A program made the position numbers and the translations under genes. Source: Knufia peltigerae (lineage: Eukaryota > Ascomycota > Eurotiomycetes > Chaetothyriales > Trichomeriaceae). Taken from it: a stretch of DNA of 64,000 nucleotides. The notes beneath the pieces are model-generated. The model did no database searches and was not told the DNA's origin. It saw only the letters and a program-made list of their open reading frames with translations. Of the stretch, positions 21,884 to 33,232 are shown piece by piece (within the stretch, counting starts at the first letter, position 1; each line of letters begins with the position of its first letter). The stretch is taken from positions 124,001 through 188,000 of the forward strand of contig JAPDRN010000029.1 of NCBI GenBank assembly GCA_030247855.1, in the 5' to 3' direction.

Positions 21884-24072
21884 TCACAATCCATCAGAGT
21901 ACAAGAACTTTTTGCGAATTGTATCCACAATATCATATGCACTCTCGATGCCGGAGCCTTTGGCTGCCCATGGTCGTAGCTGGTTGAGAGTCAAATTCTG
22001 GAGGGTTTCTAGGTCAGGGATAAAGCCTCTGAGCTGAGGCGATAAAGCTGCCAAAGACAACATCAATGTTGAAGCGAAGGCCCTGTTGGCTATTAGTATT
22101 GGGTAGCCTCCAAAGACGAATTGCATTCTCAACTGATATTGACAAGAATCATCACGTGGAAAGTCTTACCCGTGAGACGCGGTGTAGACGTATGGACTTC
22201 GTTCAGCCAACAAGCCTCCAACGGACTTCAGGAACATCCGGCAACTAACTATGCATTTGTTACATTTTTCCAGCAGTTCAGCGGGTATTTGTTGGTCTAA
22301 TGGGGATGAGATGGCTTTGAGTATAAAAGGTCGGTGGATCTTGTTCATCGAGGACCAATATCGGCAACGCAATAAACAAGTGCGACTGTTTTCTCCAGGT
22401 ATGTCTGGTACGAGATTTGGTTTGATGTTGAGTGGCAAAGAGTCGTACCATGTTTCCAGTTGGCGGGTGAGCTCGTTGCAAATCTTGACAAGTGAGCTGA
22501 GGACCGCAGCGGAGCTGTGATCGTTGTATGTCGAGGCTTCTCCAAGGACACTGTTGGTGAAGGATTTGATGCTGTTTGTGAAATTAATAGAATAATGAAT
22601 TCTGTTTACCAGAGATCGAGCGGTGATTTCAGCTAGGAAGTTTGCTATCGTTGCATCCATAGGGTCTCCACACCGTGGAAAGAGCATTCTATCGGCCAAA
22701 AACTGAATGCCGCTTCGTGGTTGATGGAACTCTGCGAGGACATCACTAGAAGTTGTGTGAGCTTTCCGGATCTCTACAAGGGTTCATCGCAAATGGCAGA
22801 TACGCACCACTCAATGATGAAACAAGACCAGCTTAGTCGTAGGATTTGCTGCAACCGAAGTTCGCTGGGCTCAGCGTTTCTGGAGCTATATATGTTTAGA
22901 ATTAGTTCCTTGTGATAAGGGTGGCCTGTACTCACCGAATGAGAAGTTGTTCAACACTGGTCGAAGCTAAATATATGAACCTCCACGCAAGGAGTGGGCG
23001 AACCATATATGTGAGATACAGGGCGCATAGGAACAATCCTTGTGATAACAACAAGGTCTCGCCTGCACCATGTGCCCAGGAGGCCAGAAGGATTTTCTGC
23101 GCAAGACTGTAGTAGCCTAGACTTCGTGTTGTGTCTTCCGACCCTGATTGACCTTGGGGGGCATCTTTCATGATAGCACCCAGCGCAAGAACCAAAAGGA
23201 TGACCGCAGAGACATCGTTATTTTGCAGCGATGTCTTCATAGTTTCCTCGTATAGTGCCTCAAATGAATTTCGGTCGAGAACGGGATGGAAGGGGTTCAC
23301 TGCCTCGAAATACCTGTCGACAAGCTCATCGCCAGTATCACGGGTTATATGGTGAAGGACAGCTGTGCTAGCATCCGTCATCTGATGCTCCAATATCCTC
23401 GAAGGATGAGCCTCGACACGGAAGAAGAATTCGCCAGGAAAATTCCCAGCCAAATTTCGCACTTGAGGTAGATCGAGAAGACAACTACTACTGGCCTCGT
23501 GGGCTGGTGGAATTGTCAACGGTGGTAAGTCAGGTGTTTCTTCTCTCAAGTAGAAAGATTTCCCAGATTCTTCAGGCCAACTCAGTATGTGACGAGTAGA
23601 AGGTTGCTGCATCGAAAGAGCCTCAGTAACGGCATTAATGGAATTACCGTCGCTGGCAGTAACCGATCGAGCAGCATTCTCGAGGCTTGTGGCAGCATCA
23701 TTGTCCGAATCAGAGAAGAAGGATACATTCTGTGAGTTTTTCAGCGCGTTTTGGTGTGTTTGAAGCACATCTTGGATGGCTCTAATACAAGACAGGTCAA
23801 TTTCGGAACTGGTTCTTTGTCGTCTAGGCTCTGACAAACTACTGGGATTTAGTATTGAGATGGACCGATGCCCATAGAAGTGACGAACTGAGAAGCATCA
23901 GAACCACCAAGGTAGATGCAAGTGATATTTCTGGTTTGGCAAGCTGCGCATGTAGGGCGGCGGCCATCGCAACGCCGTTTTCTGCGACAGTCAGCTTCGC
24001 TGAACCAGAAGACCAAGCTCTTGGGACACTGAAAGTAGAGACCTGCCTGCGGCGACAATATGTGCATGCCAT
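21884..24072 (-). CDS. Zn2Cys6 transcription factor with fungal-specific domain
   Basis: Exons are 24072-24047, 23981-about 23908, 23830-22936, 22885-22808, 22745-22170 and 22082-21884, about 615 residues. The first intron (23982-24046) needs a GC donor (AG|GCAGGT). Only that joint gives the canonical cluster C-x2-C-x6-C-x6-C-x2-C-x6-C (Cys3, 6, 13, 20, 23, 30). The donor of the second intron is uncertain between about 23908 and 23868. The start at 24072 is minimal; the frame stays open upstream to 24210. The regulatory domain shows YFEAVNPFHPVLDRNSF and a C-terminal helical region. It lies inside the BVMO/ligase region and is a candidate pathway regulator. Confidence 0.83.
23982..24046 (-). 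other. GC-AG intron inside the zinc cluster
   Basis: Donor AG|GCAGGT and acceptor CGCAG| rebuild the Cys spacing exactly. The nearest GT donor, four bases further on, would insert one extra residue between the second and third cysteines. Confidence 0.6.
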
Positions 24073-24586
24073 TCTACTGACGACTTGGCGTAGAGACTTC
24101 CATCGACCTCGTGGCCCACGTTGCGGGCACGACGAGGAAAGGGCGACATTCAGGTGAAGTGGCGGGAAGGCGGAGGGAGCGCCGCCTTTTATCAGAAGCA
24201 TCACGAGCATGGAGTAGCCATTCTCCCCGCCTTTGGGGCCGCCATCCCGTACAGCTCGTCTGTGCCGTCCTTCCCCACAGAAAAGACCCAGTTTTTTTTA
24301 CGGTGGCGACCGCAAAATTCGGTCTTCGCTTCCCGCTTCCCGCATGCTGAATATATGGTGTATGCGTAGTTCTTCAGTAGTCTTTATGCAGTGAGTATAA
24401 CCCTAATGAGTGGTTGCAATGGGCTCCCTACAACTAGCGGCGTTGGTGGTTGCCCGAGCACCAGGCAGCAGCTCACTGGTTCACGATTTCTAGCAACCAA
24501 GCTCTTCTTTCGACAACTTTGAGGAACTTTCTTGATGCCTCGACCTCTCTATTTTGGATTATTGTGCTGGACCTCGACATTTAACG
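24073..24586. promoter_or_regulatory. Divergent promoter region between Zn2Cys6 regulator and quinone oxidoreductase-like gene
   Basis: The two genes start away from each other. A GGCGGGAAGGCGGAGGG stretch lies at 24161-24177, followed by GCGCCGCC to 24187. Such CGG triplets are typical Zn2Cys6 targets; binding here is inference. Confidence 0.45.
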
Positions 24587-25731
24587 ATGCCTCAATCCAT
24601 CAGCATTGCTCGAGTGGATGGTAAGCCTGGGAAGGTGTACTATCCGTTGTCCCTTGATGAATTGCCTAAGCCCTTGCCCAAAGCGGGTGAGGTGGTTGTC
24701 CGGATACATGCGGCGGCCTTGAATCACCGTGACCTCTTCATCAGGCAACATCTCTATCCTGGCACGTCATTTGGAATTCCTCTGCTGTCGGATGCATGTG
24801 GGACAGTGACAGAATTAGGACCAGGGGTCGACTCGACATGGAAAGGGAAACGAGTGGTGATCAACCCTACACAAGGCTGGCAAGACTCACGGGAAGGCCC
24901 AGAGGACCAGAAAAGCGTGAGGATCCTGGGAGGCACAAAATACTTGCCTAAAGGAGTGCTGCAGGAATATTTTGCAGTGAGCTTTACCCAGCTCGAAGAA
25001 GCACCAGACCACCTGGATGATGTCCATGCCGCCGCACTGCCTTTGACTGGCGTGACTGCCTGGCGCGCTGTCATGGTTAAATGCGGCCCTCAGAATATCG
25101 GGCCTGGCAAAAACATTTTGATTACTGGCATTGGCGGCGGCGTAGCATTGATGGCTCTGCAATTTGCGGTTGCGTCGGGTGCAAATGTATACGTTACCAG
25201 TGGCTCAAGGGAGAAGATTCTTCAGGCGAAAAGCCTGGGAGCTCGCGATGGCGTGAATTACAAGGATAAAGAATGGGATAAGGCGCTGCTATCAACTCTC
25301 CCAAGTAATCGGAACTATTTCGACGCCATCGTCGATGGTGCAGGGAACGATGTCGTGAATCGAGCTGTAAATTTATTAAAGGTTAGTTGAAACCAGCCGA
25401 CTATCCAAAAGCTATTCATGACTGACAGCGTATCTGCTAGCACGGAGGACCCATTGCGGTCTATGGGATGACGACAGGTCCAAAGATCTCTTTGCCTATG
25501 TCGGCTGTTTTGAAGAATATTGAGGTTAAAGGATCTACGATGGGGTCGAGGCAAGAATTTACAGATATGATGAAGTTCGTGAAACGTTCGAAGATAAATC
25601 CTGTGGTATCGAGGGTTGTGAGAGGCTTTGACTTGAACGCGATTGACGGGCTTTTCGACGATATGAAAAAGGGGACTCAATTCGGAAAGCTGGTTATCGC
25701 AGTTCCTCATGGACGTCAGAGCAGAATTTAG
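24587..25731 (+). CDS. Zinc-free MDR: quinone oxidoreductase/enoyl reductase-like
   Basis: Exons are 24587-25381 and 25441-25731, giving 361+19 residues in frame (1,086 coding bases including stop). The ATG at 24587 is favoured because the family N-terminus follows directly. The GroES-like part shows VVVRIHAAALNHRDLFIR and DACGTVTELGPGVD. The cofactor-binding half shows TGVTAWRAV, ITGIGGGVALMALQFA (NAD(P)H loop) and VYVTSGSREKI. The structural-zinc cysteines of alcohol dehydrogenases are missing, as in quinone oxidoreductases. It likely reduces quinones, enones or activated double bonds with NADPH in the cytosol. It is divergent from the Zn2Cys6 regulator, which may control it. Confidence 0.88.
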
Positions 25732-26017
25732 TACAAGTAGGAGTTGCGAACTTCGGTTCTTAGTGACTGAATGGGCTGTATATTCCAAGTGACGACACCA
25801 TTGCACCCCACGGGTAGCCATAGTATCGAATCACTAAGAGCACTGTTATCCGTAGCTAGAATGATCGGAGAGAAATTTAAATACTATTGCGCCTTTGGCT
25901 AACATCATTTGGCTGTATCGAGTACAATCTTCCATATCGAGCTGCAAAGATGCTCCCTGTTCGACCATGGCTTGATGCAGGGAATGAGCCTAGCGACAAA
26001 GTGGTGTATAACTGCCT

Positions 26018-27054
26018 TCAACCATGACATTTGATCACTGAGCCGCCGTCGATATATAGCTCTTCTCCAGTGATGAAACTAGCTTTCTCGCTGGCAAGAA
26101 AAACCACCCCTTCAGCTATTTCTTCTGCAAAACCCCAACGTTGTATGGGAATCAACTTTATCATTTCCTCGGGATAAGTACCTATCTTGATCTGATGATC
26201 AAGCACTTTTGCTGTCAAAATCGGTTGCCGTCAGTTGCCAAGAGGGGCTACCACTTACATGGTGTTCTGATATAACCAGGGCAGACAGAATTGACACGAA
26301 TGCCGTCCTTTCCATAAGCACAAGCATCCGTGCGCGAAATGCCCAACACTGCAGCCTTTGACGGGGCATACTTCACGTATCGATTAGTTCTTGTGTATAG
26401 GTTTATTGATAATTACTTACCGCGCCAACATTCTCGTGCGATACACGGCCAAATATCGAGGAAATATTAACAATTGAGCCTCTCTGAGGGATCGCGCCAG
26501 ATCTGGAATCTGTAAGTCTTCTTCAATGCCTCTGAGAAAGCCGGAGCATAAACGTACCGAGACCGTAGAATTGGTTCCTGAGTTAACATCTGCCGCAACT
26601 CTGCTCGTTCACACAGCCACAGCCCCCTTTGGTTGACATTTTGCACACGATCATACGCCTCGACTTCAAGTTCGTGAGTTCTGACCCTTGGTTTGCTGGA
26701 TATTCCGGCATTGTTCACAGCATAATGGATTCCCCCAAAGACTCTCACTGCCTCGTCCACCATTCTCTGAACGTCTGCCTCAACAGAGATATCACATGTG
26801 ACAAGGCATGTTTGCACATTGGAGTCCAGAGCCTTCACCTCATCAGAAACTGTTTGCAAGCCGTCGGAATTGAGATCTGCGAGGACGAGCCGCGTGCACC
26901 CTTCGAGAACAAACGTGTGAGCCACTGCTCTTCCAATGCCTGATGCAGCACCCGTGATAAGGGCAATCCTTTCTATGTCAGTGCCGCCATTTGCAACCCA
27001 GCGAAATAGTTGCAACACAACTCACCCTTTCATGCGATAGGGCGTGGGAGCCAT
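26018..27054 (-). CDS. Short-chain dehydrogenase/reductase (classical SDR), 275 aa
   Basis: Exons are 27054-27026, 26968-26558, 26502-26421, 26370-26259 and 26211-26018, all in frame. The ATG at 27054 gives MAPTPYRMKG just before the Rossmann motif ITGAASGIGRA. Other marks are VNNAGISS, SIVNISSIFG with the catalytic serine region, YAPSK (Tyr-x3-Lys active site), VCPGYIRTP, and the C-terminal FITGEELYIDGGS typical of classical SDRs. It should interconvert a secondary alcohol and a ketone with NAD(P). Its start faces that of the Baeyer-Villiger monooxygenase across 550 bp, fitting supply of the ketone substrate; this is inference. Confidence 0.9.
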
Positions 27055-27604
27055 TGTTGGAGTTTAGTGTAAGTCCCTGTTCACTCTATCAGGTATGAAT
27101 GCAAAGCCTTTATGCCAACAATAACCACACTTGGTCGTCTTCAAGTCTAGAGGTGCCTCCCTGTCTCCATCACATCTCGTAGATGCTGGGTGTGAATCAT
27201 GCCGCTGGCCACTGAGTGCGCACGGACGAATTGCCACTGTGGGCACTTCTCAATCACGTAACCGGCAATCTTTGGTTGGTGGACAGCGTCTCTTTGGTGG
27301 CTCTTGGCTGTCAGGCACTCACGTAAGTCAAAAGGGGCCAGATTTTACTAACACCTGCACATGGTCATTCGACGTCGGAGTTACCAACGGTGGCCATACT
27401 CCATGAACACAATACTATGCACGTGCAATGCTTGGCAAATTTCTCTATGGCCGACCATTATCATTTCAGGCGTACAGAGGATATAATGAAGAAGGACATA
27501 TAGAAGTCGAGCCGGGATCTTTTCAGAATCCGGCTTCCAAATCCTCCTGCCTCAGCGTAGTGCAACACTGAACTTGGCGAATATCTCATTGCCAGCAGCA
27601 CAGA
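27055..27604. promoter_or_regulatory. Divergent promoter region between SDR and Baeyer-Villiger monooxygenase
   Basis: The interval lies between two outward-facing start codons (27054 minus, 27605 plus). No gene is seen in it. Coordinated expression is inferred from the arrangement. Confidence 0.45.
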
Positions 27605-29749
27605 ATGAAGTGGGAAACTATATCAGAAGGACCAGCTGGTAAGCATCACTGGTCTAGCGAGAATGAGAGGGGCTACAGAATTCAAGAACGCCCATATGGC
27701 ACTGAACGACCTATGAGGATAATCCATGTGGGAGCTGGAATTTCTGGGATTTGCTTGTCAAAATACCTCGACGAGTCCTCGGGGAATGTTGATCTGATTT
27801 GTTATGACAAAAACAGTGACATCGGTGGTACATGGTTTGAGAACAAGCAAGTATTGCCAATGGCGAATGGACGAAAGATTGTAACTAACAAATAAAAAGG
27901 TATCCAGGGTGCGCTTGTGATATACCGGCAGTCAACTACCAGGTAAGCTGCTGTTCTGTATAAACGAATTCAAGCTGATGATTAGAACAGTTTACCTGGG
28001 CAAGGAACCCAAATTGGTCACAATTCTATTCTTCGGCAGGCGAGATATGGCGCTACCTCAAAGACGTTGTCGAAACCTTCAACTTAAAGAAGTATATGAA
28101 GCTGAACCACGAAGTCATAGCTGCTTCGTGGGACGACGATATGGGGGTGTGGGAGGTGACTATAAAGGATCCAAGCGGGGCAACTTTTGTTGACCGAGCA
28201 GAAATCCTCATCAACAATGCTGGCGTTCTCAAGTAAGGTTGCCGTCCCCTTCAGCCTGAACATCTCTGATTTAACCGTATCGTCAGTAACTGGAAGATTC
28301 CTGACATCCAAGGCCTAAGCTCCTTCGAAGGAACGGTCTGCCACACCGCACGTTATGATCCCAGTCTAGACCTCAAGGGGAAGCGTGTAGCTGTGATTGG
28401 CATGGGTAGCAGTGGCATCCAAGTCACAGCTACGATAGCCGACCAGGTGGACCAGCTATTCACCTGGGTCAGGTCCTCAACATGGATCACGGCAGGGTTT
28501 GCGCAGAATTGGGCCGGCCCAAACGGTGAAAACTTCGAATGTGTGTATAGAATTTTTTGCCGGCCTGGTTGGCTAACCGGATAAAAGATTCCGATGAACA
28601 GAAGAAGAGATTCCAAGATGACCCGCTCGAATATCTTCATTACTGCAAACAAATTGAAAGTGAGCTAAATTCACGATTCAAGTTCATACTGAACGACACC
28701 CCAGAAGCAGCACAAGCCAAGGAGGTATGTACACTCCCAATGGCCTAGTTCAACTCTATTTAACCATTGTTCAGTTCGCAACTAACCAGATGCGACAACG
28801 ACTCGGCGGTAATAAGGAACTCGCTGAGAAGCTCATTCCAAAAACTTTCAGTATTGGATGTCGACGCCCCACGGTAGGATTCGAAATCTATCCTGCTCAA
28901 CGATATTAAACTAATGATAAAACTAGCCTGGAAACGGGTTCCTTGAGGCTCTCATCAAGCCCAACGTAAAGGTATTCACTCAAAGGCTCCAGAAAATCAC
29001 ACCAAAAGGATTTGTCAACGACGATGAAAGTGAACACGAAGTCGACGTGATTATCTGTGCTACTGGGTATGATGAGCCCATGTCAACCTCTTTCAGAACC
29101 TAACAATATATCAGCTTCGATACCAGTTGGATTCCTCGGTTTCCAGTCATCGCAAATGGGAAGAATGTGCAAGATGTCTTTTCTGAACGACTAGTATCAT
29201 ACCTCTCGATTGGTGTCCCGGAGAGTAAGTCGCCCCCCCTGTGATCACACTTTCTCTGACAAAACCACAGTTCCCAATTATTGGATGGGCGTTGGACCTT
29301 ATGGACCTCTTGGCCACGGGTCCTTCATTCCAATTATTGAACTTGTGAGTCGGCACATTCTCGCAATTGTGAAGAAGATGCAGAAAGAGAACATCAAGTC
29401 ACTTGCACCGAGACGAGATGTCAGTGAGCATTTTGCGGAGCACGCAGACCTGTTCATTCAACGAACAGCATGGTCCGGACCCTGCAGAAGTTGGTTCAAG
29501 CAAGGACGACTGGACGGGAAAGCGGCGATATTTCCTGGCAGCAGACTTGTGTATATGGATCTTCTCAAGCAGCCTAGATTCGAGGACTATACGATTACTT
29601 ACCAGTATGGAAATCCCTTCAGTTTCCTGGGAAATGGGTTTAGCACAAAGGAGTTTGATGGTAGTGACCTGTCCTACTATCTGGGAACTGATGACAGTCC
29701 GGGTGGACTGTTGCCAAAGAAAGAACCGGTAAATCCCATAGAGTCTTGA
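27605..29749 (+). CDS. Baeyer-Villiger monooxygenase (class B flavin monooxygenase)
   Basis: Nine exons: 27605-27846, 27900-27942, 27991-28232, 28287-28540, 28588-28724, 28775-28873, 28927-29066, 29115-29224 and 29271-29749, giving 581 residues. The first intron uses a GC donor (AA|GCAAGT). The FAD motif VGAGISG lies near residue 42 and the second Rossmann motif is GMGSSGIQ. The class fingerprint FEGTVCHTARYD sits between them and matches F-x-G-x3-H-T-x2-[WY]. DIGGTWFENKYPG and CDIPAVNYQ are also typical. These enzymes use NADPH and oxygen to turn ketones into esters or lactones. Substrate is unknown; neighbours (two SDRs, an esterase, CoA ligase and hydratases) suggest a catabolic role. Confidence 0.92.
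27847..27899 (+). other. GC-AG intron in the monooxygenase gene
   Basis: The donor is GCAAGT, the known GC-donor consensus, and the acceptor is AAAAG. It restores ENKYPGCACDIP. No GT donor gives the required phase. Confidence 0.65.
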
Positions 29750-29797
29750 GAGAAATGGTAATTTGTTACACATCTAATCTTTTTACAACTTCCATAC

Positions 29798-30691
29798 TTA
29801 GTCTGAGCCTCCATTCACTGGTATTACTTGGCCGGTGATGAAGCTTGCTGCCGGTGATAGAGCAAACAGAATGACATCAGCAATGTCTGTAGCATAAGCC
29901 ATGCGCCCAAGAGGAATCCGTGCAGAAAGGGCAGAAGATAGCTTTTTCAGATCCTCAGTATTCCCAGTATTATTTGTCGCCCCTCTGGAGAGTGGCGTAT
30001 CTGTTACACCTAGAATGGCCGTTAGTTTGCCCTTGATTTCTGCATGCAATAGGAAGAGACTCACCTGGGGCAACGGCATTCACACGCAGACTTGGCCATT
30101 CTTTTGCCCATGAGCGAGACATGCCCAAGACAGCATGTTTGGATGTACAGTATGCCGTGAGACCGGCAATTCCACGCAGGGAGGCGCCACTGGCAATGTT
30201 GACAATTACCCCCGCTCCAAGAGTTCTTTCACTTCCTGGCAAAAGGCCGGAGGGTGAGCGGCTCTTCTGTTGAATCATCTTCTGAATAGCTTCAGTACCC
30301 ATGTTCCACGATCCGGTTACGTTGATTGCCATGATTCGCGCAAAGAGGTCGTCCGATGCCATTTTGCCCTCCACAGGACAGATTCCTGCGCAGTTTACAA
30401 GACCGTCCAGGTTTCCAGCGATGGACTCGATAAATTTCTTACAACATTCACGTTTAGTGATGTCACAATTTCCATCATAGTGCAGATTGGCCTGGCCTTC
30501 GAGCTCAGGCGGTGCCTTGATGACATCGGCCACATACACAGTCGCACCAGCATTAAGCAAAGCTCGTGTAGTGGCAAGACCGATGCCTGAACCTCCTCCC
30601 TAAGGCCACAAGTCTGAGCAGTTGATTACGAGTGGATAAAGGATAGCCTTACAGTTATGGCGATCGTCCGCCCAGCGAATGAGTTGTCCAT
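29798..30691 (-). CDS. Short-chain dehydrogenase/reductase (classical SDR), 261 aa
   Basis: Exons are 30691-30653, 30599-30065 and 30009-29798, in frame. The first intron falls inside the nucleotide-binding motif IAITGGGSGIG. The rest shows VNCAGICPV, VIVNIASGAS (serine), YCTSKHAVLG (Tyr-x3-Lys), VAPGVTDTP and the C-terminal FITGQVIPVNGGS. The acidic residue in VYVADV after the second strand suggests NAD preference. Its stop lies only 48 bp from the monooxygenase stop, with the two genes convergent. A role in oxidising an alcohol before or after the Baeyer-Villiger step is plausible but unproven. Confidence 0.9.
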
Positions 30692-31174
30692 CAATGCTCT
30701 CGTGACCCGAAGAAAGTTGTGTTGTGTTATAGCTCAAAACGGTTGCTGCTGAATGTGCTAATGTAGATTATTCTGAGATGTAGGGATGAGGTAGGTAGTA
30801 TCCGGCAAAATGGTAGTATGCAAAATTTGTGACCTTGCTATATCGTGGTATCACCTTATAGACGATTCTCATCTGTGCATTTAACGCCTGGCCTCTCTGG
30901 AGATGAGACTCACACCCTGGCCATGATCGGTGACTAATTGGCTTCTGACTCTTTTCGAGTACGTCTCCACACTGGAGGTCACCTAAATGGAGAGACATCC
31001 ACGACCCACGGGGAACCCCCTCACGCTTGATGAGCATGAGCAAACCTCGGGCAACAGGGCTTGGCCGCAAATTTTGTATTTCTATATCCACTCCGACTCC
31101 TCACGGGTACTTAATGAAAGCTATTATCACATCGATGGCACAGTCATGGTCTACTCCGCTGCCGATGCGAAAGA
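30692..31174. promoter_or_regulatory. Divergent promoter region between SDR and bZIP genes
   Basis: The SDR and bZIP start codons face outward across this interval. No coding exon is supported in it. Confidence 0.45.
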
Positions 31175-32968
31175 ATGGATTCTAGCGATGGGTCCGCCCG
31201 ACCTCCTTCAGTTGCAATTGCAAACCGGTAGGATGCAAGTGTCTGCAGGGTTTCGTGGACTGACCATTTGCTCACTAGACGTACACGTAACCGTGTTGCA
31301 CAACGGTCATTCAGAGAACGACATGCGCGCTACGTGAAGGAGTTGGAGCGCAAAGCTGCTCAGCAGGAACTCAGTGAAAGTGTCAGGCTCAAAACAGCCG
31401 AGCAAGAGTGCACTAGATTGCGCGAGGCTCTAACCGCCACCAAAACCCGCATTCTAGGGCTGAGTACCGCATTGTCGGGTATTGCTGACAATATCGACCG
31501 GTCGCTAAACACTTTGAGCGATACCATTGAGGTTGCTCCGTCAAACGATCAGGGTAGCTCAGGGGATAATGAAGCTCCGGTTCAGAACGAAGATGTCACA
31601 CACGATTCCGAAACAATCATACCAGCTGAAGAAACCTCGTCGCACCAAAACCCCCTACCTCAGTCCACCGAGAATACTGTACCGCTCGATGGCTACCAGG
31701 ACATATCGACAAGAGCGCCTCAACAATTTGCCGCGGGTTTTGAGCGTGTCTCTTGGAGTCATGGGCAAGAAGAAAGTATGATGCCTGATAATTTCCTTTT
31801 ATCATCCACTGAATTCGTCGGCAATGCCAACGGCACTCACCACGCAGGTCACCCTGTACCCAACGATTGTGTAATTCAGGAGAATGCTCAATGGCCATCC
31901 ACTATTGTCAGAACTGAAGCCGCGCAGGCTCATTGGCTACATTCCAATCCTACACCACATGCGCAAAATTCGACGCTTCCATTCAACAGTATTAGTTTTC
32001 CTCCCGGAATGCCCGCTTTTCCATCCCTATTCTCAGCCCACCTTGCAGCAGGCGAGTATTTCATCAAACAAAATCAAGCTTACCGGAACCGTTTCCAGCC
32101 TAATGGGATAGAACCGTAAGTCCCTTTCTAAATCGGCATGAAAATATATCATCTAATGGATCGTAGGTATTCAAAGCTGATAAATACCATGGTTACTATG
32201 TTTGTTAGCACATGCTGGCCTGATATGCGTATATGGTGGGCTTATATTCAGTCTTCAACCGTTGTTGAGAAGCTGATAAGATGGAAACTCGACCCGTGTC
32301 TCGAGACCTACAAGCCATTGCCCAACACGCATCGACCAACAGCGCTACAGTTATGTACCACTCATCCGGATATCATCGATTGGGTATTTTTCCCTTCAAT
32401 CCGAGATCGGATGATCGAATTGTATTCCAACAGTTGGATGCTAGACGAGGTCGTCTGCGAACTAGTTAGTGCCTACGTCGTTGAAGCAGATTTGAAGAAA
32501 CTCGTGACAGGGATGGATAATTGTCCACCTCAGACGGGCTATTTCAGTATTTGGGACATCGTGCAGACTATCTCGCGGGAAGGTTCACAACTGGCTCAGC
32601 ACAGTTCAGATCTATGGGGCAATGAAGTCCAACTCGACGAGTTGTTCGGAGAGCCTACCAGCCCCTTTGAGACTGAGCAGGTCACCAACGATGGAACCTG
32701 GACCAAGATGCCCTTCGACCAAATCTATCAATCGAGAGACGCGGCGTTGAAGCTGTTTAAGCTTCTGCGGATGGAAGATCGCCGCACGGTGAAGGTCGAC
32801 CCAGTATTTGTGGCTGCACATCCCGAGTTGTGCGACGACAAAAGCGTTGTGGCCAACGGGATCGATTGCACATTAAGGGGAAATAAGACTCCTGTGCCAC
32901 GCCCGAAGCCACTAACGCGAGAGACGATCGTCAATTACAAGATGATGCTGTGGAAGGCAAACATGTAA
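31175..32968 (+). CDS. bZIP transcription factor (Yap/AP-1-type basic region) with DUF3425-like C-terminus
   Basis: Exons are 31175-31227, 31279-32115 and 32167-32968, giving 563 residues. The short first exon was found by phase: it ends AAC CG and joins to A to give ANRRTRNRVAQRSFRERHARYVKELE, and the intron has a good branch site (ACTGAC). The basic region matches NxxAQxxFR of fungal AP-1/Yap factors. A leucine-type coiled coil follows with heptad hydrophobics. The C-terminal 200 residues (LINTMVTMF, RPTALQLCTTHPDIIDW, FPSIRDRMI) match the DUF3425 region common in fungal bZIP proteins. It is a nuclear regulator inside the catabolic region; its targets are unknown. Confidence 0.87.
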
Positions 32969-33232
32969 TAGTGTCATCCAAGAAAACTAACATGGAAATC
33001 TCGAGCACGACACCGTAATCTCGTGTTTCCGACGCAGACTGGCGAAAGAAACATGACGTGGGACGACACACACGTAATCGAGCGGTAACCACGTAAAAGC
33101 CCGAATACCGACTTCATGCCAAAATTGAGGTAGGCCCATTTTGGGTACACGCTAGCACAGCCACATGGCTCAAGTACCCCTTGTGAGCAATCATTCCCTC
33201 CCAAACCAGAGCAGAGCTAGACCTTTGACAGA

